From contig NC_134093.1 of NCBI RefSeq assembly GCF_000715075.1, forward strand, positions 95,898,826 through 95,962,825: 64,000 bases of DNA, written 5' to 3'. Both the position numbers and the translations under genes were made by a program. Positions 20,898 to 32,760 of the stretch are shown one piece after another (position 1 is the stretch's first letter; each line of letters begins with the position of its first letter). The stretch comes from Nicotiana tabacum (Eukaryota; Streptophyta; Magnoliopsida; Solanales; Solanaceae). The notes under the pieces are model-generated. The model saw nothing but the letters and a program-made list of their open reading frames with translations, searched no databases and had not been told where the DNA came from.

Positions 20898-21895
20898 TTA
20901 GAAGTTGAAGTATTTGAGGTGGCTGATGTTCCAATTATTTGGTAGTTGCTTTTCTTCCATTGTCTCTAGTTTGAATGAACCCTTATTTGCTTTGGTTGTG
21001 ATTTTGTACAGACCATCCCAGTTTGTTCCCAGCTTGCCTTCCCGGGGGTCTTTGCTCGCTTGGGTTTTGGCTTTCAGCACGTAGTCCCCAACTTTAAGCG
21101 GCTGGACCTTTGCTTTCTAGTTGTAATAGCGTTCTGCGTGTTGTTTTTGGGCGACCATTCTTATGTACGCCATATCTCTTCGTTCATCGATTTCGTCGAG
21201 TTCCTGCCTTCTGCTCTCATCGTTACTCATACCTCTTTCGTGGGAATACCTTAGGTTGGGTTCTCTGACTTCGACCAGTTACTGCCTCGGTCCCATAGAC
21301 CAAAGAGTAGAGCGTCTCTCCTGTGCTCTTCTTCGGAGTTGTTCGGTAGGCACATAATTCTTCTGGTAGTATTTTCGGCCACAGTCCCTTGGCGTCCTCA
21401 AGATTGTTCTTCATGATGTTTAGTATGGACTTGTTGGAGGACTCTGCTTGCCCATTACCCTCTAGGTTATACGGGGTCGAGAGTATCCTCTTGATATGCC
21501 ATTTCTCAAAGAATTCGGTGGTTTTCTTTCCCGTGAACTGGGGTCCGTTGTCATATATGATCTCTTTGGGTAGGCCAAATCGGCAGATGATGTTCCTCTA
21601 TATAAAGGTGATTACCTCTTGTTCTTGTATTTGGGCGAATGCTCCTGCTTCCACCTATTTAAATAAATAGTCAATTAAAACCAAAAGGAATAGTGTATTA
21701 CCTTGCCGTGCTGGGAAGGGGCCCACGATGTCCATTCCTCATTTGATGAACGACCATGGGGAGGTGACTGAGTGGAGGTGTTCGCCTGTTTGGTGAATCA
21801 TTGGGTCTTACTTTTGGCACTCTTTGCATTTCCTCATGAAGTCTGAGGCGTCCTTTTTCATGGTGGGCCAATAGTACCCCGCCCGTATGAGGCAT
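20898..21895 (-). pseudogene. Tat copy 1 integrase, C-terminal part
   Basis: Minus-strand frames match plant Gypsy integrases: the GNGHRGPL-like segment near 21,735, LWPKILPEELCAYRTT and YSLVYGTEAV (21,223-21,414), and a C-terminal domain ending NNWNISHLKYFNF at 20,898. The enzyme would insert element cDNA into chromosomes. Several stops and frame changes separate these pieces. About 85 bp present in copy 2 near 51,697-51,781 is missing here near 21,945. Confidence 0.7.
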
Positions 21896-21899
21896 CTGA

Positions 21900-22526
21900 C
21901 TAGTGCTCGATTGCCGGAGTGAGAACCGTAATGGCCTTCATGGACAGGTTGCTATGAAGGAGGCTGTATCTGGCTGCTTGCATTCTTAGTTTCTTGGCTT
22001 CTTTCTTGTCTTCTGGGAGTGTGCCGTCCTGCAAATAGGCGATAATATGATTGCACCAATCCCAGGTTAACTTTATGGTTCTTACCTCGATTTGGTCTAG
22101 TGATGAGTTGAGGAGGTGGACTATGCTTTTATCCCCGATCTTGATACTGTTGGTAGTTGGGGCCAATTTGGCAAGGCCGTCCGCTTCGGTATTCTATGCA
22201 CGTGGGATCTGGTCGAGCCGATATTCCTCGAACTGAGGCAGTAGCTTGCAGATCTCGGTCTGATATTTTTTCAACTTTTGTTCCTTATTTTGGAAAGTCC
22301 CTGTGACTTGGTTGACTACGAGCTAGGAATAACATCGGAGTTTCAAACGCTTCGCCTCATATTTGAGTGCTGGCCTCAACCCTACAATTACGGCCTCATA
22401 CTCGGCCTCGTTGTTAGTCATATCCGGGCACCTTATGGACTGGCGAATTACTTCGCCTATAGGGACCTCGAGTATGAGTCCCAGTCTGGACCCTGATGCA
22501 TTGGATGCGCCATCGGTGTATAGGAC
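21900..22526 (-). pseudogene. Tat copy 1 second (archaeal-type) RNase H domain
   Basis: Translated on the minus strand this gives recognisable RNase H text (TDGASNASGSRLGL-like start, NNEAEYEA, DQIPRA, LAKLA) with interspersed stops, then a linker of the type KSIVHLLNSSLDQIEVRTI toward integrase. A second RNase H after the classical one is a hallmark of the Tat/Ogre clade. Confidence 0.6.
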
Positions 22527-23928
22527 CTAGAGGTCTTGTGTATGGAGGGAAGCTTGGACGGATTCCTTTTCGACTTCAGGCATTATTTTTGCACTGAAGT
22601 CGACGAGCACCTGCGACTTTATCGCCATTCGTGGCTGGTATGTGATATCGTGCTCACTTAGCTCGATGGCCCACTTGGCCAGCCTCCCCGATAGCTCGGG
22701 CTTACGCAAAATGCTCCTTAAGGGAAAGGTTGCAATGACCGAGATGGGGTGGCACTGGAAATAAGGTCTAAGCTTTCGTGAAGCTACGACCAATGCCAAA
22801 GCCAATTTGTTAAGGTGCAGGTACCTCGTCTCGGCGTAGACGAGTGTTTTGCTAATGTAATAGATGAGAGATTATGTACCTTTGTTTTCGTGGATCAGGA
22901 CTACACTTACCGCTACTTCAGAGATGGCTAGATAGACGAGGAGCTGCTCCCTAGGTTCGAGCCTTGAAAGCAGGGGTGGTGATGATAGGTATGCTTTCAG
23001 TTCTCGTAGAGCCTGGATGCACTCAGGTTTCCATTCGAGGCCGTTGTCCTTTTTAGTATGCCAAAATATTTGTGACATCTATCAGACGACCGCAAGATGA
23101 ATCTCGATAGGGCAGCTATTCTACCTGTCAACCTTTGGACTTGCTTCTTGGTAATCAAGAGCTCCGATATCCCCTCGATAGCTTTGATTTGGTCTGGGTT
23201 GGCCTCGATCCCCTATTGCGACACCACAAAACCCAAGAACGTTCCCGAGGCTACACCAAATGCGTATTTCTCCGGGTTTAGTTTTATTCCGTATCGTCTT
23301 AGTATGTCGAAAGCTTCCATCAAATGTCGATGTGGTCCTCTGCCTTTACGGACTTGACCAACATATCATCTACATATACTTTCATGGTCTTGCCGAGCTG
23401 GTCTTTGAATATATTTGTGACCAATCTTTGATATGTAGCCCCCGCATTCTTCAGCCCAAACGACATGACCGTATAACAAAACATTCCTTGGTGGGTGATG
23501 AACATGGTCTTCTCCTAGTCTTCTTCCTCCATAAGTATTTGGTTATAGCCTGAGTGAGCGTCCAAGAAACTCAACAGCTCATGCCCGGCTATTGCATCGA
23601 TAAGTTGGTCGATGTGGGGTAATGGGAACGGATCCTTCGGACATGCTTTGTTCAAATCTGTGAAATCCATGCACATTTGCCATTTCCCATTTTTCTTTTG
23701 GACCATCACTACGTTGGCAATACACTTAGGGTACTTTGACTCCCTAATGGAGCCATTCTCTAATAGTTTCTCCACCTCCTCGCAGACTGCATCGTTAATG
23801 GAGGGGTTGAATTTATGTCTAACATGTCTTACTGGGGGGGAGGAACGGGTCAGCATTTGATTTGTGTGTGGCGATTTCCCTTGGGATGCCCGACATATTT
23901 GCATGGTTGAAGGCAAACAAATCTGCAT
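22527..23928 (-). pseudogene. Tat copy 1 reverse transcriptase and first RNase H
   Basis: RT motifs on the minus strand are CMDFTDLNKACPKDPFPLPH, FLDAHSGYNQI, SFGLKNAGATYQRLV and the catalytic YVDDMLVKS (near 23,350). They are followed by the thumb/connection and RNase H pieces ELKAYLSSPPLLSRLEP and VVASRKLRPYFQCHPI. The enzyme copies element RNA to DNA and removes the RNA strand. A stop near 23,512 and others break the frame. The motif order and the YVDD core are intact. Confidence 0.8.
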
Positions 23929-24109
23929 TAGTTATTAAGAATTGACTTAATTTACCTGGTTCTCGGAGTTTGCAGCCGATGTAGGAATTTTTGCTACGGT
24001 CATTGAGGTCTAATTGAATGGGGTCGAGGTCTTCTATGGTCGAATCTGCATCCTCGACCATTTTGGGATCCATGATGACGTCCCTGGTCTCTCCTTGCGT
24101 CGACCTCAA

Positions 24110-24632
24110 CCCTGTTGATTGCTATGCCTCTATTTCCTTATCTTTTTTCTGTTGGGTTACCATGCTATCTAAGGCAATGCGGTAGCATTCTCGGGACGTG
24201 CGCTGTTCTCAGTGTATGCTGAATATTTCCCATGGTGTTGTGAATTTTAATTAATTGGTATAGTATGGAGGGGATGGCTCTCATGGTATGTATCCATGGT
24301 CGTCCCACTATAGAATTGTATGCGGTGCCCTGGTCCATGTCATCTCCAGAGTCACGCCGCCGGCCAAGACGGGGAGTGTAATTTCCCCCGATGTTCGCTC
24401 AACTGCATTCTTAAAATCGGTTAGCGTGATGCAGCGCGACACTATCTTATCTTCGAGTATCATTTGGGTGAGGACTCGGGGATGGATAATGCACGCTCCA
24501 CTTCCATCGTCCACCATGATACATTTGGCATCGGCATCTAAAATGTGTAAAGTAATAATGAGGGTATCATTATGAGGGAAAGTCAAACTGTCAGCATCCG
24601 ACTCATCGAAGATGATACTTTTTTCGAGTCCG
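24110..24632 (-). pseudogene. Tat copy 1 aspartic protease region
   Basis: The minus-strand frame 24,586-24,308 contains the retroviral-type protease loop as MVDDGSGACIIHP (usual form D-G-G/S-S-A/S), then RVLTQM and ITLPVLAGGVTLEM. The third residue of the active-site triad region is altered relative to DGGSS, so activity is doubtful. It lies between gag and RT, as expected. Confidence 0.65.
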
Positions 24633-25601
24633 TCATATCATTCGCGGGTGATAGACCACTTGATCTTGTGAGTGGTGGTAAACTTTGCACCATTGATAAA
24701 GGGCATCATCGTCGCCGCCGATGATCATGTTGATAGTACGAGCTGGGGATGGCGGCTTCAGCGGGCCTCGGTGTTCACGTCCTCTAGCAAAGTTGTTTCT
24801 CCCCTTATCGCTTAACAGCTCTTTGAGGTATCCCTGTCGCAACAAGTTTACGACTTATTGTCTGAGGGCGATGCAATCTTCTGTTTTGTGCCCACGTTCC
24901 TGGTGGAACTCACAGTGGGCATCGGATTTTCTGATGTTCGGATCGGATCTCATCTTTGATGAACACTTTACCTTTGTTCCGAGTTTCTCAAGAGGGTAGA
25001 CTATTTCTGTAGGTGACACATAAAAATTGTGGGCAGATAATAAATGGGGCATACCTCTGTCGCTCCGGTGAGTCCCTGTCTTTGGCCGGGATGGGCCTTT
25101 TTCATGGGGGGGGGGGGAGGTGCGGCGGCCACCCTGGCGTATGGCTGGTGCCGTTCCCTGTTGGGTCGCGAGACCGGGTGATCCCTCCTGATGTTGTCTC
25201 TTCGTTCTTTTCTGGATTCGGTTTGTACCGAGATTAGCCGATGAGTTGGTCCGTTAAGGTCGTCCTCGTCTGATCGGACCTTGACATAATAAGCATTATG
25301 GATTTCATCCCAAGTGGTTAGAGGATATCTCATCAGTTGACTCAATAGTTTTCTAGTCGCTCTTGAACCATCTCTACTCAACCCGTTCTGGAAAACCGCG
25401 ATCGCCATCCCTTCGGACATGTTTGGCACAATCTTCCCTACTATGTTGAATCATGCGAGGAAGTCTCTCAGTCCCTCTCCCAAGGACTGCTTGATAGAGA
25501 ATATATTGTTTACTCTTGCTTCGGCCTTCTTGGCTCCAGCATGGGTAGTTATGAACTTATCAACCATTTTCTCGAAAGTTTCTATGGAGCGGGCTGGTAG
25601 C
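24633..25601 (-). pseudogene. Tat copy 1 gag, 3' two-thirds (cut by Ogre LTR)
   Basis: The gag capsid-type sequence runs from ARSIETFEKMVDKF at the Ogre junction, through FQNGLSRDGSRATRKLLSQL and PLTTWDEIHNAYY, to a zinc-knuckle-like CEFHQERGHKTEDC near 24,865-24,925. The N-terminal portion that should lie to the right is absent, because the Ogre LTR begins at 25,602 in the middle of a codon series. The matching N-terminal portion exists only beside copy 2. Confidence 0.75.
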
Positions 25602-28600
25602 TGTTGATACCTAATTTTGCCCTCATACTTTTATAAATGTCATATATGCTTTAAAATATCATTCCTACATCATCACCAATTTACAAGAGTCATATAAATA
25701 TTTTCTATAATTTTTCATAATTTTTAAAGCTTTAAAATTGATTTTCTTGCATTTAAATTACTTGAATATGTATTAATTACCCCTTTAAATTATTTTATGA
25801 CAAATTAATCATCCAAATTTATTATTTGCATCAACATATATGTTTCATAATATTTTTACTTCATCTTATATAATTGTATTGGTATTTTTTAAGCTATTTA
25901 CACAGTTTTATAATAATAGCCTATATGCTATGCATAATTATATTTATTACACTATTCATGCTAAAATATCATTTTTATATTTTTATAATGTTAAGTTATT
26001 ATTTTCAATCATTTTATTGTATAATTAATATTTTATTATTTATTAAGTATTTTATTTAAACAATTTTGTGTATTTAATTCTTAGCCCAATTTTAGGCTAA
26101 TTTTCGGACAAAAAACAAGCCCAAAGCATTTGGCCCATCCCCAGTTCACTCTTCAACAGCCCAAAACCAAACAACCCTCTTCAAAAACCGGCCGCGACCC
26201 GACTTTAACCTGCCTTGCTCCCATTTCAATCTTGTCCGTTGATCTCAAATGATCAACGACCCAAATTAAGCTGACCCCTTTCCATATATCCCCCCCACTA
26301 ACCCTAGAGACCCATTCCCCACTTCAACCATCTCTACTCTCTCTATTTCTCTCTTCTTCTTTACAAACCCTAGCCGCATTATCTCTAAATCCTCTCTGAA
26401 TTCGGCCCCAATATGGAATCCTTTCGTGATTCACTTGCCTTATTCTGCTACTACTCATGCGTTCATGGTGTTACTTAGTATTTACCTATTTTTGGTAAAT
26501 GCTTTCTTTCAAGACGGGCCTGATTTGGCTCTAATTTTATGAAGATCCGGCCGATGTTTCATCTATATATACTCTACAATGAATGATTCTTGCATTTTCG
26601 ACCAGATTCATGGCCATTGGACTCAACTAGGGTTTGAAATTTTGATTTCTTCTTTACCGGTTCTATTATTGATTGCATGTGATATTTTCTTTCCTTATTC
26701 GTGTTTGATTTATTATTTTCCATGTTTGATTGTTTAATTTCTACCACTATATAACCCCTCCCCAATTTTTCCTTTGGACGGACCTCATTTTTACTGCTAT
26801 TACTCTCACTATTCTCCTCTTTCACTCATTCACTTACTCTCTTACACTCGAATATTTTCTGAAACTGTTAAATTCTTGGCCGGCTGAAAGCCAAGACCAT
26901 AATACTATTAAACGACCTCGTCCTATGCAAACACTGCTCGGAGCCCATCTCGAGGCTCTTGTGAACTCTGAAGCACTGGGAATTTGAGGTTTCACTGTCT
27001 TCCTTCAATTGCTGTTGCTGAATCAATACTGATACTCTAAGTTCCTCACTCTTTTTCTCGTTTATCTTTGCAACATGTTAGTTTTGTTTACCTTTACAAT
27101 TCAAATTACTTCCCTCCTATATGATGATGCTTATGTGAATTGTGTGTGCCACTATTGTTTGGCTCAATTTCCATGCTGTTTATGAAATTTCTAATGTTGT
27201 ATGATAATCACATGTTCTACTGACTATCAGTCTCGATGAGGTTTCTTTTACCATTCTGTGTGTTATGATATTACCGAAGTCCAAAGCTTCTAGATGGGTA
27301 GCTTGTTCTTTTCTAGGTGCAATAAAGCTCTGGCCCTCTTAAATGTTACTTGAACTTCTGTGATCCTTCTATTATGCTATCTTTGTTTTCAATCATGTTT
27401 GCCTTAATGTCTCTCTCGAGTTTTAATGCCCTAATTCTATTTAGATTCTACTCTTAGAATCATGAGTAGTTAACTAAAGTAATTCCTACTCTTTGTCTGT
27501 TTGCCTGGTTCGAATGTTAAAACTAATTAATGCGTGGTGTGAGTGTATCTTCATACTCTGCTTTGGATTCTTTTGTTAAAACTTACTAGTAATTCATATT
27601 TGCCCAGAAATTGTTCCAAATGTATTCTTCCCTCTTCATGCTATGTCACTCATACATACAACTTTCAACTTGCTCTCACTTTCTTAAAATGATCATGCCT
27701 ATATGAATCTTGAACCTTTCAGACTGTATATTTCTATGCTACTTGCAAGACTCAACACTGTACTATAGTTGCATGTATTACTACCATTTTGGTTTCTACA
27801 ATACTGTTCTATAGGCCATGCTTGCTAGTGCTAGTTTGCTCAGTTTCATGTCTATTGTTATCCTTGGTATGTACAATGGAACTTGCTATAAACTTGCATT
27901 CTCAGAATTAGATACCTGCCTGCTAATTAGCTATTGTGCAGAGTTTTCAATATTGTTGACCTTTAATTTCTTAATAAGTTTTCTTATAAATACTTTCTGC
28001 TTGTCATAAACTGACTTACAAATCTAAGTTATGTTTTGCCCTACATGCTTAGGTTAAGATTTTATTGTGAAGTTCACCGTTGGTCTTTGTCTCTCGAGCA
28101 TGTCATTGCTACTTGTTAACCTTCTGGAAATTAATTCATGACCTTGCTTTCTTTGAAATCTCATGCTTAACTCCTATGTTTGTGGATTCTTGTATGATAG
28201 ATTCCTGCAATCAAATCATGTGTATCCCAAGAAGCCTGTTACCTTGAACTTGTTTGTTAATATGCAAACCCCTGTATATGTCCAACCTATATGTTCTACA
28301 GACTCTCTATATCATATGTATGATTATGTGATGTTCAAGTGTGTGTCTTACCCCTGGGACGTGTAGAATTCTTGCTTTTGTTAGTTGTGGTATTAGGGTC
28401 CAAATGAGCATGCGATCCACCTTAGAATTTGAGTTATATTAATGATTTGGGGTTTGTATGAGTTGCCATTCGTGCTTTAATTATCTATAACTGGTAATGG
28501 ATGGGCAAGAGAATTGTTTTGTTGTTGGGCCTGGACTGCTAAATCTGGTTCTTGGTACTGTGGTTTCGAGCACACTATTTGCGCCTGGGATATGGCCTGT

Positions 28601-28765
28601 CCGAATTTTAAAGCCATTTGAAGGCCCAGATGCACCGCTAGGTTGTTTTACATTTATGATTAGGCATGTAGTTATTCTATTATGAGTTGTAATAATTTGT
28701 ATAACGAATAATGGGGAGTTGATAAAAGGGGCTGGGGTATTCTAACACTTGCACGAAAGGGTAGA

Positions 28766-29445
28766 AACCATGCCTATAGGGTCTATGTGTTCTATTTGCT
28801 ATTACATCTAGCACGCCCTATTTGTTGCACACTAATAGGAACCATGCCTATAGGAATCATGCAAACACACTTCACTTAACTTGTCAAATATGCTATACTT
28901 GTTTCCATGTCTACTATTCAACGCTTTTAGATAATATGCCTATAGGATACAATAATGCAATATTTTCGCTAATCTAGATACCATGACTATGAGGTTTAAT
29001 AATTGGTCAATTTCTTCATGTTACTTTTGTACTGTCCCACTTAGATGACATGCCTATAGGGTTGAAGTGTTATAAAATCAAGTCTAATTGTCAAATGTTA
29101 GGAATCCTGCCTATAGGATACTCTCACTCGCCTAGAAAGGCCGTTTAGGCGAGTGAGAGTATCCTATAGGCAGGATTCCTAACTCGCAAAACTGTCTCAC
29201 TACCTAATTATGCAACTATTAGAAATCATGCCTATAGGACAATGTCGCCTGCTTAAGACACATATCTATAAAATCAGCGCTATTAATTCTGAGCTTTCTA
29301 ACAGTTTTATTGCCTCATTGCATAAACAATTTAGAGATCATGCCTATAAGATTTGTAATACCTTTAATCTGCGAATTGAGAAATAACAACGCTGTTTGCA
29401 CGATGCTGGAATTCAGAATCACCTAGAGACCATGCCTATAGAACT
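28766..29445. repeat. Dispersed CATGCCTATAGG motif array in the Ogre LTR
   Basis: The 12-mer CATGCCTATAGG or a close variant recurs about nine times at roughly 60-110 bp intervals (near 28,768, 28,843, 28,935, 28,984, 29,048, 29,106, 29,226, 29,338 and 29,424), usually after GAAAC/GATCC-like bases. The solo LTR has the same set from about 58,056 to 58,715. It looks like an old tandem duplication with a ~100-bp unit whose core is preserved. Confidence 0.65.
29098..29182. repeat. Perfect 37-bp inverted repeat with 11-nt loop
   Basis: The left arm is 29,098-29,134 (starts TTAGGAATCCTGCC) and the right arm 29,146-29,182 (ends GGCAGGATTCCTAA). They are perfect reverse complements across all 37 positions. 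The loop is GAAAGGCCGTT. The homologous LTR at 58,380 has the left arm and loop but not the right arm, so the palindrome is specific to this copy. Confidence 0.95.
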
Positions 29446-30050
29446 TAATGACTCTAAGTCTTAATTCTGAAATTGTCTACGGGTAGTGCACACATAGGAT
29501 ACGGTTTAGAATTGAATTAGAGCGCCTCTAAGTAATAACTTCAACATAGTAGTTAAGTAGCAGGAGATGATAGTCTGTGCCCACTGAATAATATGAGCAA
29601 CTCCTACCTCAAGGGAGTTGCGAAGTATTATTTATGTTGCACGGGGTGATCCTTTAGGTTAAAAAATTTAGGATCCCCCTTATCCTTTTATATACTTGTT
29701 GTTCACACTTGGTCATAGATCGACACAATTATACTCTTTGTGATTTTTTAAGACTTGTATCAATTAGTCATATAGTTAATTTTTATGTTATAATAGAGTT
29801 TTCAACTTCTACTTCTTTCTTTGCTTATTTGATCACCTAGCTTAATTATCTAATTTACATAGTATAAATTTCAGCCGGGACCCGCAGTTGTGGATCTCGA
29901 AGAGTGCCTAACACCTTCTCTTTGAGGTAATTTGAGCCCTTACCCGATCTTTGATAGCATTGACTAGTCAAACAAAGTTATTTGCAAATAGGTGCCCTAA
30001 AGCACCTTAAAATCGTTAGCTGGCAAGAGAAAATGGGGCGCGACAGCATG

Positions 30051-30067
30051 CTGTCTCTGCTGGGGAT
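30051..30067 (+). promoter_or_regulatory. Candidate primer-binding site
   Basis: Five bases after the LTR end lies CTGTCTCTGCTGGGGATA, close to the TGGCGACTCTGCTGGGGA form I associate with Ogre primer-binding sites. The match to a tRNA 3' end is imperfect and could not be tested here. Confidence 0.4.
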
Positions 30068-30827
30068 ATACTTAGGCTCCTACCATAACGAAATTGACTT
30101 ATGTGGATTATTTCCCTTATTTTCTATATTTGTCTAAATTGCTATGACATGCACATCCCTTCCCCTATTCTCCTTTATTTGCTTAAATTGTTATGACATG
30201 AACATCCCCTCCATGTTTCCCTTTATTGCTATGATATGTATGATCTCTCTCCATTTCCCAAATCTTGTCTAAAGACTGCTATATCATGACTTTCCCGTCC
30301 CTATTTCCCTACTTTCTTCATTACGTTCTCACGCATTTTTGTGAGTTAAACTAACTTCTCTCTTTTGCCTTTCTTTTCTTTTCTCTTTTTTTTCCTTCTC
30401 TTGTTTATCTTTACCATATTATTTACTGTTTTATGCACTTTTATCATGCAAATACTTGACAACATGTTGCTATTTCTGCATACAGCATGCTCCACATCAT
30501 ACTCCACTCGTGCTTATTATCAACATAGCGGCGCTTGATAAGTGTCCGCGCTTTCCTGAAAATACCTTTTTAAATCAGAAAGACTTATTTGTGGTAGATT
30601 AGTCGATCAACAGTGCAGTCGATGGTCCCGTACTTTTCCCTCCCGAGTTGTCCACTTGAGAGTACCAGTATAGACCCTTCTAGAAATCCCACTATAATTT
30701 GAAATGTACATGCATCATGCTGAACCTAGTACGGATTGAGGCGTCAGTGACGTAACAATCCGCTTAGATAAACTTTGTCCAATGTCCGATAGGATTTCCA
30801 TAATCCCAAAGGACATTATCATGTTAT
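30068..30827 (+). other. Ogre 5' untranslated region
   Basis: A T- and C-rich stretch between the primer-binding site and ORF1, with repeated GACATG and TATCATG words near 30,140-30,290 and no credible coding frame. Confidence 0.45.
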
Positions 30828-32424
30828 GTGCATTACTTGGAGAAAATGTGGCAACATGTTGATCATTATTGCGTAAGTAGTCGAATCTGGAGGGGAAAAA
30901 GGCTAACCTTTGTTTGTTTGCATAAAATGAAGCATGAAGTCCCCAGGTTCGGTATGGTCCAAAATATCTCGCCTTTGCTAATTGACAGGTGGAAAGACCT
31001 CGCACCTTGTGATAAAAATCATGTGAGGAGAGTATTGGGTAACCTGCTGTCTTTACTGAACATTCAACCAAACAGGAAACATAGAAATGACTCTTCTCCT
31101 AGAAGAAATAAGGGGTTTTGCCAAGTTACCATGGGATAGTCCGGGACCACTGGTGCCAGAAAATCGCACTCCCTATGGTTTTCTAAAAATGTTGGGTTTT
31201 AAGAAGAATGATGAACTACTATGTCTAAAGAAATCATACATCCCTTTTGAGTTTCTCTACGAGTGTTATGGACATAGCGAATCATATTGCCTTTATCATG
31301 ACGAACTAGCCATTACCTCTTTGGGATGGGTGCACCGCCGGGTTTATGTTTTCATTGTCTGCTTCTTGGGATTGTTGATCTTTCCGATACAAGGAGGAAG
31401 GATTCATTCCCGCTTAGCCATGGTCTCCAGGACCATAATGGATGGCATCGAAGGATATATTTACACTATCATCCCCATGATCTTAGCTGAAATGTACCGT
31501 GCTCTGGATCGATGCAAGCAGGGGTTCGGACACTTTGAGGGTTGTAATCTATTGCTACAAGTTTGGCTGCTGGAATACCTTCAGAGGGGAGAGTATCGTC
31601 AAGAGCTTTGGCGAAGTCCATTGAACGACTACATAGCCAATCATCACCCAAAGAAAATGACATTCATTCCGGACAGATTTGCAAAGCCTAGAAATTCTTC
31701 AGCAATCTGATAGACGAGCAAGTGCATTGGATGTTTGAATGGTTTCCTAGTAGTGAGTTCATCATCAGATCAAAAGGAACTACTTATTTGGTACTGATCG
31801 GGTTACGATGCATCTACCTTTACGCTCCTATAAGGGTAATAAGGCAAGCTAGAAGAAAACAAGTCATACCTCGAGTTTTGGTACAAAGCAGATTTCAACG
31901 GAGATGTCATTCCATTTAAGTTCGAAGCGCAACACATATGGAACCAAAATATCATCATGGAAGGAGAAACTATTGAGCCATACAGGTATCACGCCGGCCA
32001 TATATACTACTATCTATCATGGTTAGAATATGATATAGCTGGGGACGTCAAACCAGGAATCAATTTGAAGGATAGGATCATAGACGAAGTGGCGGAGGTA
32101 CAGGTGAAGTATAAGAGGCTACGCAAACGGGTGTTCGAATCTGAAGCTAAGCATATGGAGCAACATAAAGTAAACATGAAGGCAATAAGGGAATGGAAAG
32201 AGATTGCCACTAAGTCGACGGAGAGATTAGAATACTTGGAGCAAGGACTGATGGAGCTGGAAGGGAAGATGAGAAAGAGATTTTGGGATTGTCAAGGCAT
32301 GGACGACGATGAAGGAGGAAAGCTGGCAAAGGCTTACTTATTGCTGGACATGCACGATCTGGGAAACATAATTGATAGGGTCAAGAGAGCCAACCATGGA
32401 GAAGGTCCTTCAGGGACCAAATAG
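30828..32424 (+). pseudogene. Ogre ORF1 accessory protein (DUF7745-like)
   Basis: A protein upstream of gag is characteristic of Ogre elements; its role is unknown. Frames show GNLLSLLNIQPN (30,828-31,139), then after a frame change WDSPGPLVPENRTPYGFLKM, HRRVYVFIVCFLGLLIFPIQ and LLLQVWLLEYL (31,087-31,710), then FPSSEFIIRSKGTTYLVLIG (31,722-31,919). The last piece, 31,957-32,424, has a long charged coiled-coil-like segment (EVAEVQVKYKRLRKRV onward) and ends TAG. At least three frame changes split the ORF. The match to a plant DUF7745 or Ogre ORF1 family is from memory. Confidence 0.65.
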
Positions 32425-32760
32425 ATTAGGAGAAGATGTTCTTTACTGCTTTTTAGTTTAGATTAGATTTCGATGTAATAAGGCTTAATGCCATTAGTGA
32501 CTTTATTATTATTGTCGATTTAGTGAAAGATTTGTTTTGTCTTATTTTCTCACTAATGAGATGAAGCAAACGTTGGCATCGATTTTCTCCAAGTCTATGT
32601 GTCGCTTAGGCGTACCTCAGGCACAATGAGGTCCCCCAAATTAGGACGCAAATTATTGCATGACTTTAAAATTAGGACATATTTAAGTATTTCAAACACT
32701 CTTTTATTTCACCTTACTGACTTGGTTACCTTTTTTTTTATTTTTTTTATTTTCTTTATT
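32425..32760 (+). other. Spacer between Ogre ORF1 and gag
   Basis: The spacer contains T-rich, intron-like sequence (poly-T with ATTTTTTTTATT near 32,740) leading into gag-type sequence at about 32,761. Ogre elements are known to splice an intron in this part of the genome; here I see a candidate acceptor context but cannot place the intron. Confidence 0.35.

Larger units (their letters stand above)
16200..25601 (-). mobile_element. Tat-lineage Gypsy element, copy 1 (interrupted in gag)
   Basis: On the minus strand the order is gag, protease, RT, RNase H, a second archaeal-type RNase H and integrase (25,601 to 20,898). A tandem-repeat spacer, an oppositely oriented spliced ORF (17,266-19,778) and an LTR-side region follow. 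Pol followed by an antisense ORF is a known arrangement in plant Tat elements. Gag is broken at 25,601 by the Ogre LTR; no continuation of this copy's gag is seen. The frames contain many stops, so it is non-autonomous. The left boundary is approximate because I could not fix the 3' LTR end. Confidence 0.75.
25602..30045 (+). repeat. Ogre 5' LTR (4444 bp)
   Basis: The LTR begins TGTTGATACC and ends GGGGCGCGACA, giving the TG...CA ends and a TGT/ACA terminal pair. It matches the solo LTR at 54,910-59,566 along its length; two sampled stretches of 200-265 bp differ at about 3-6% of sites by eye. Relative to that copy it lacks about 180 bp near 29,470 and about 70 bp near 30,020, and carries a palindrome at 29,098-29,182. 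A TATA-like run (CTATATATACTCTAC) lies near 26,562. Short open frames inside it show no coding constraint. Confidence 0.85.

Noticed and set aside
26730..26987. 85-codon frame in the Ogre LTR with a counterpart at 55,894-56,286
   Set aside because: Lengths and starts differ between the LTR copies, the composition is low-complexity hydrophobic, and there is no recognisable domain.
28163..28366. 67-codon frame in the Ogre LTR, also open at 57,462-57,665 in the solo LTR
   Set aside because: Both copies are open, but most differences between them change the amino acid (for example Y/S, D/A, Q/P, P/S). This shows no protein constraint; LTR similarity explains the shared frame.
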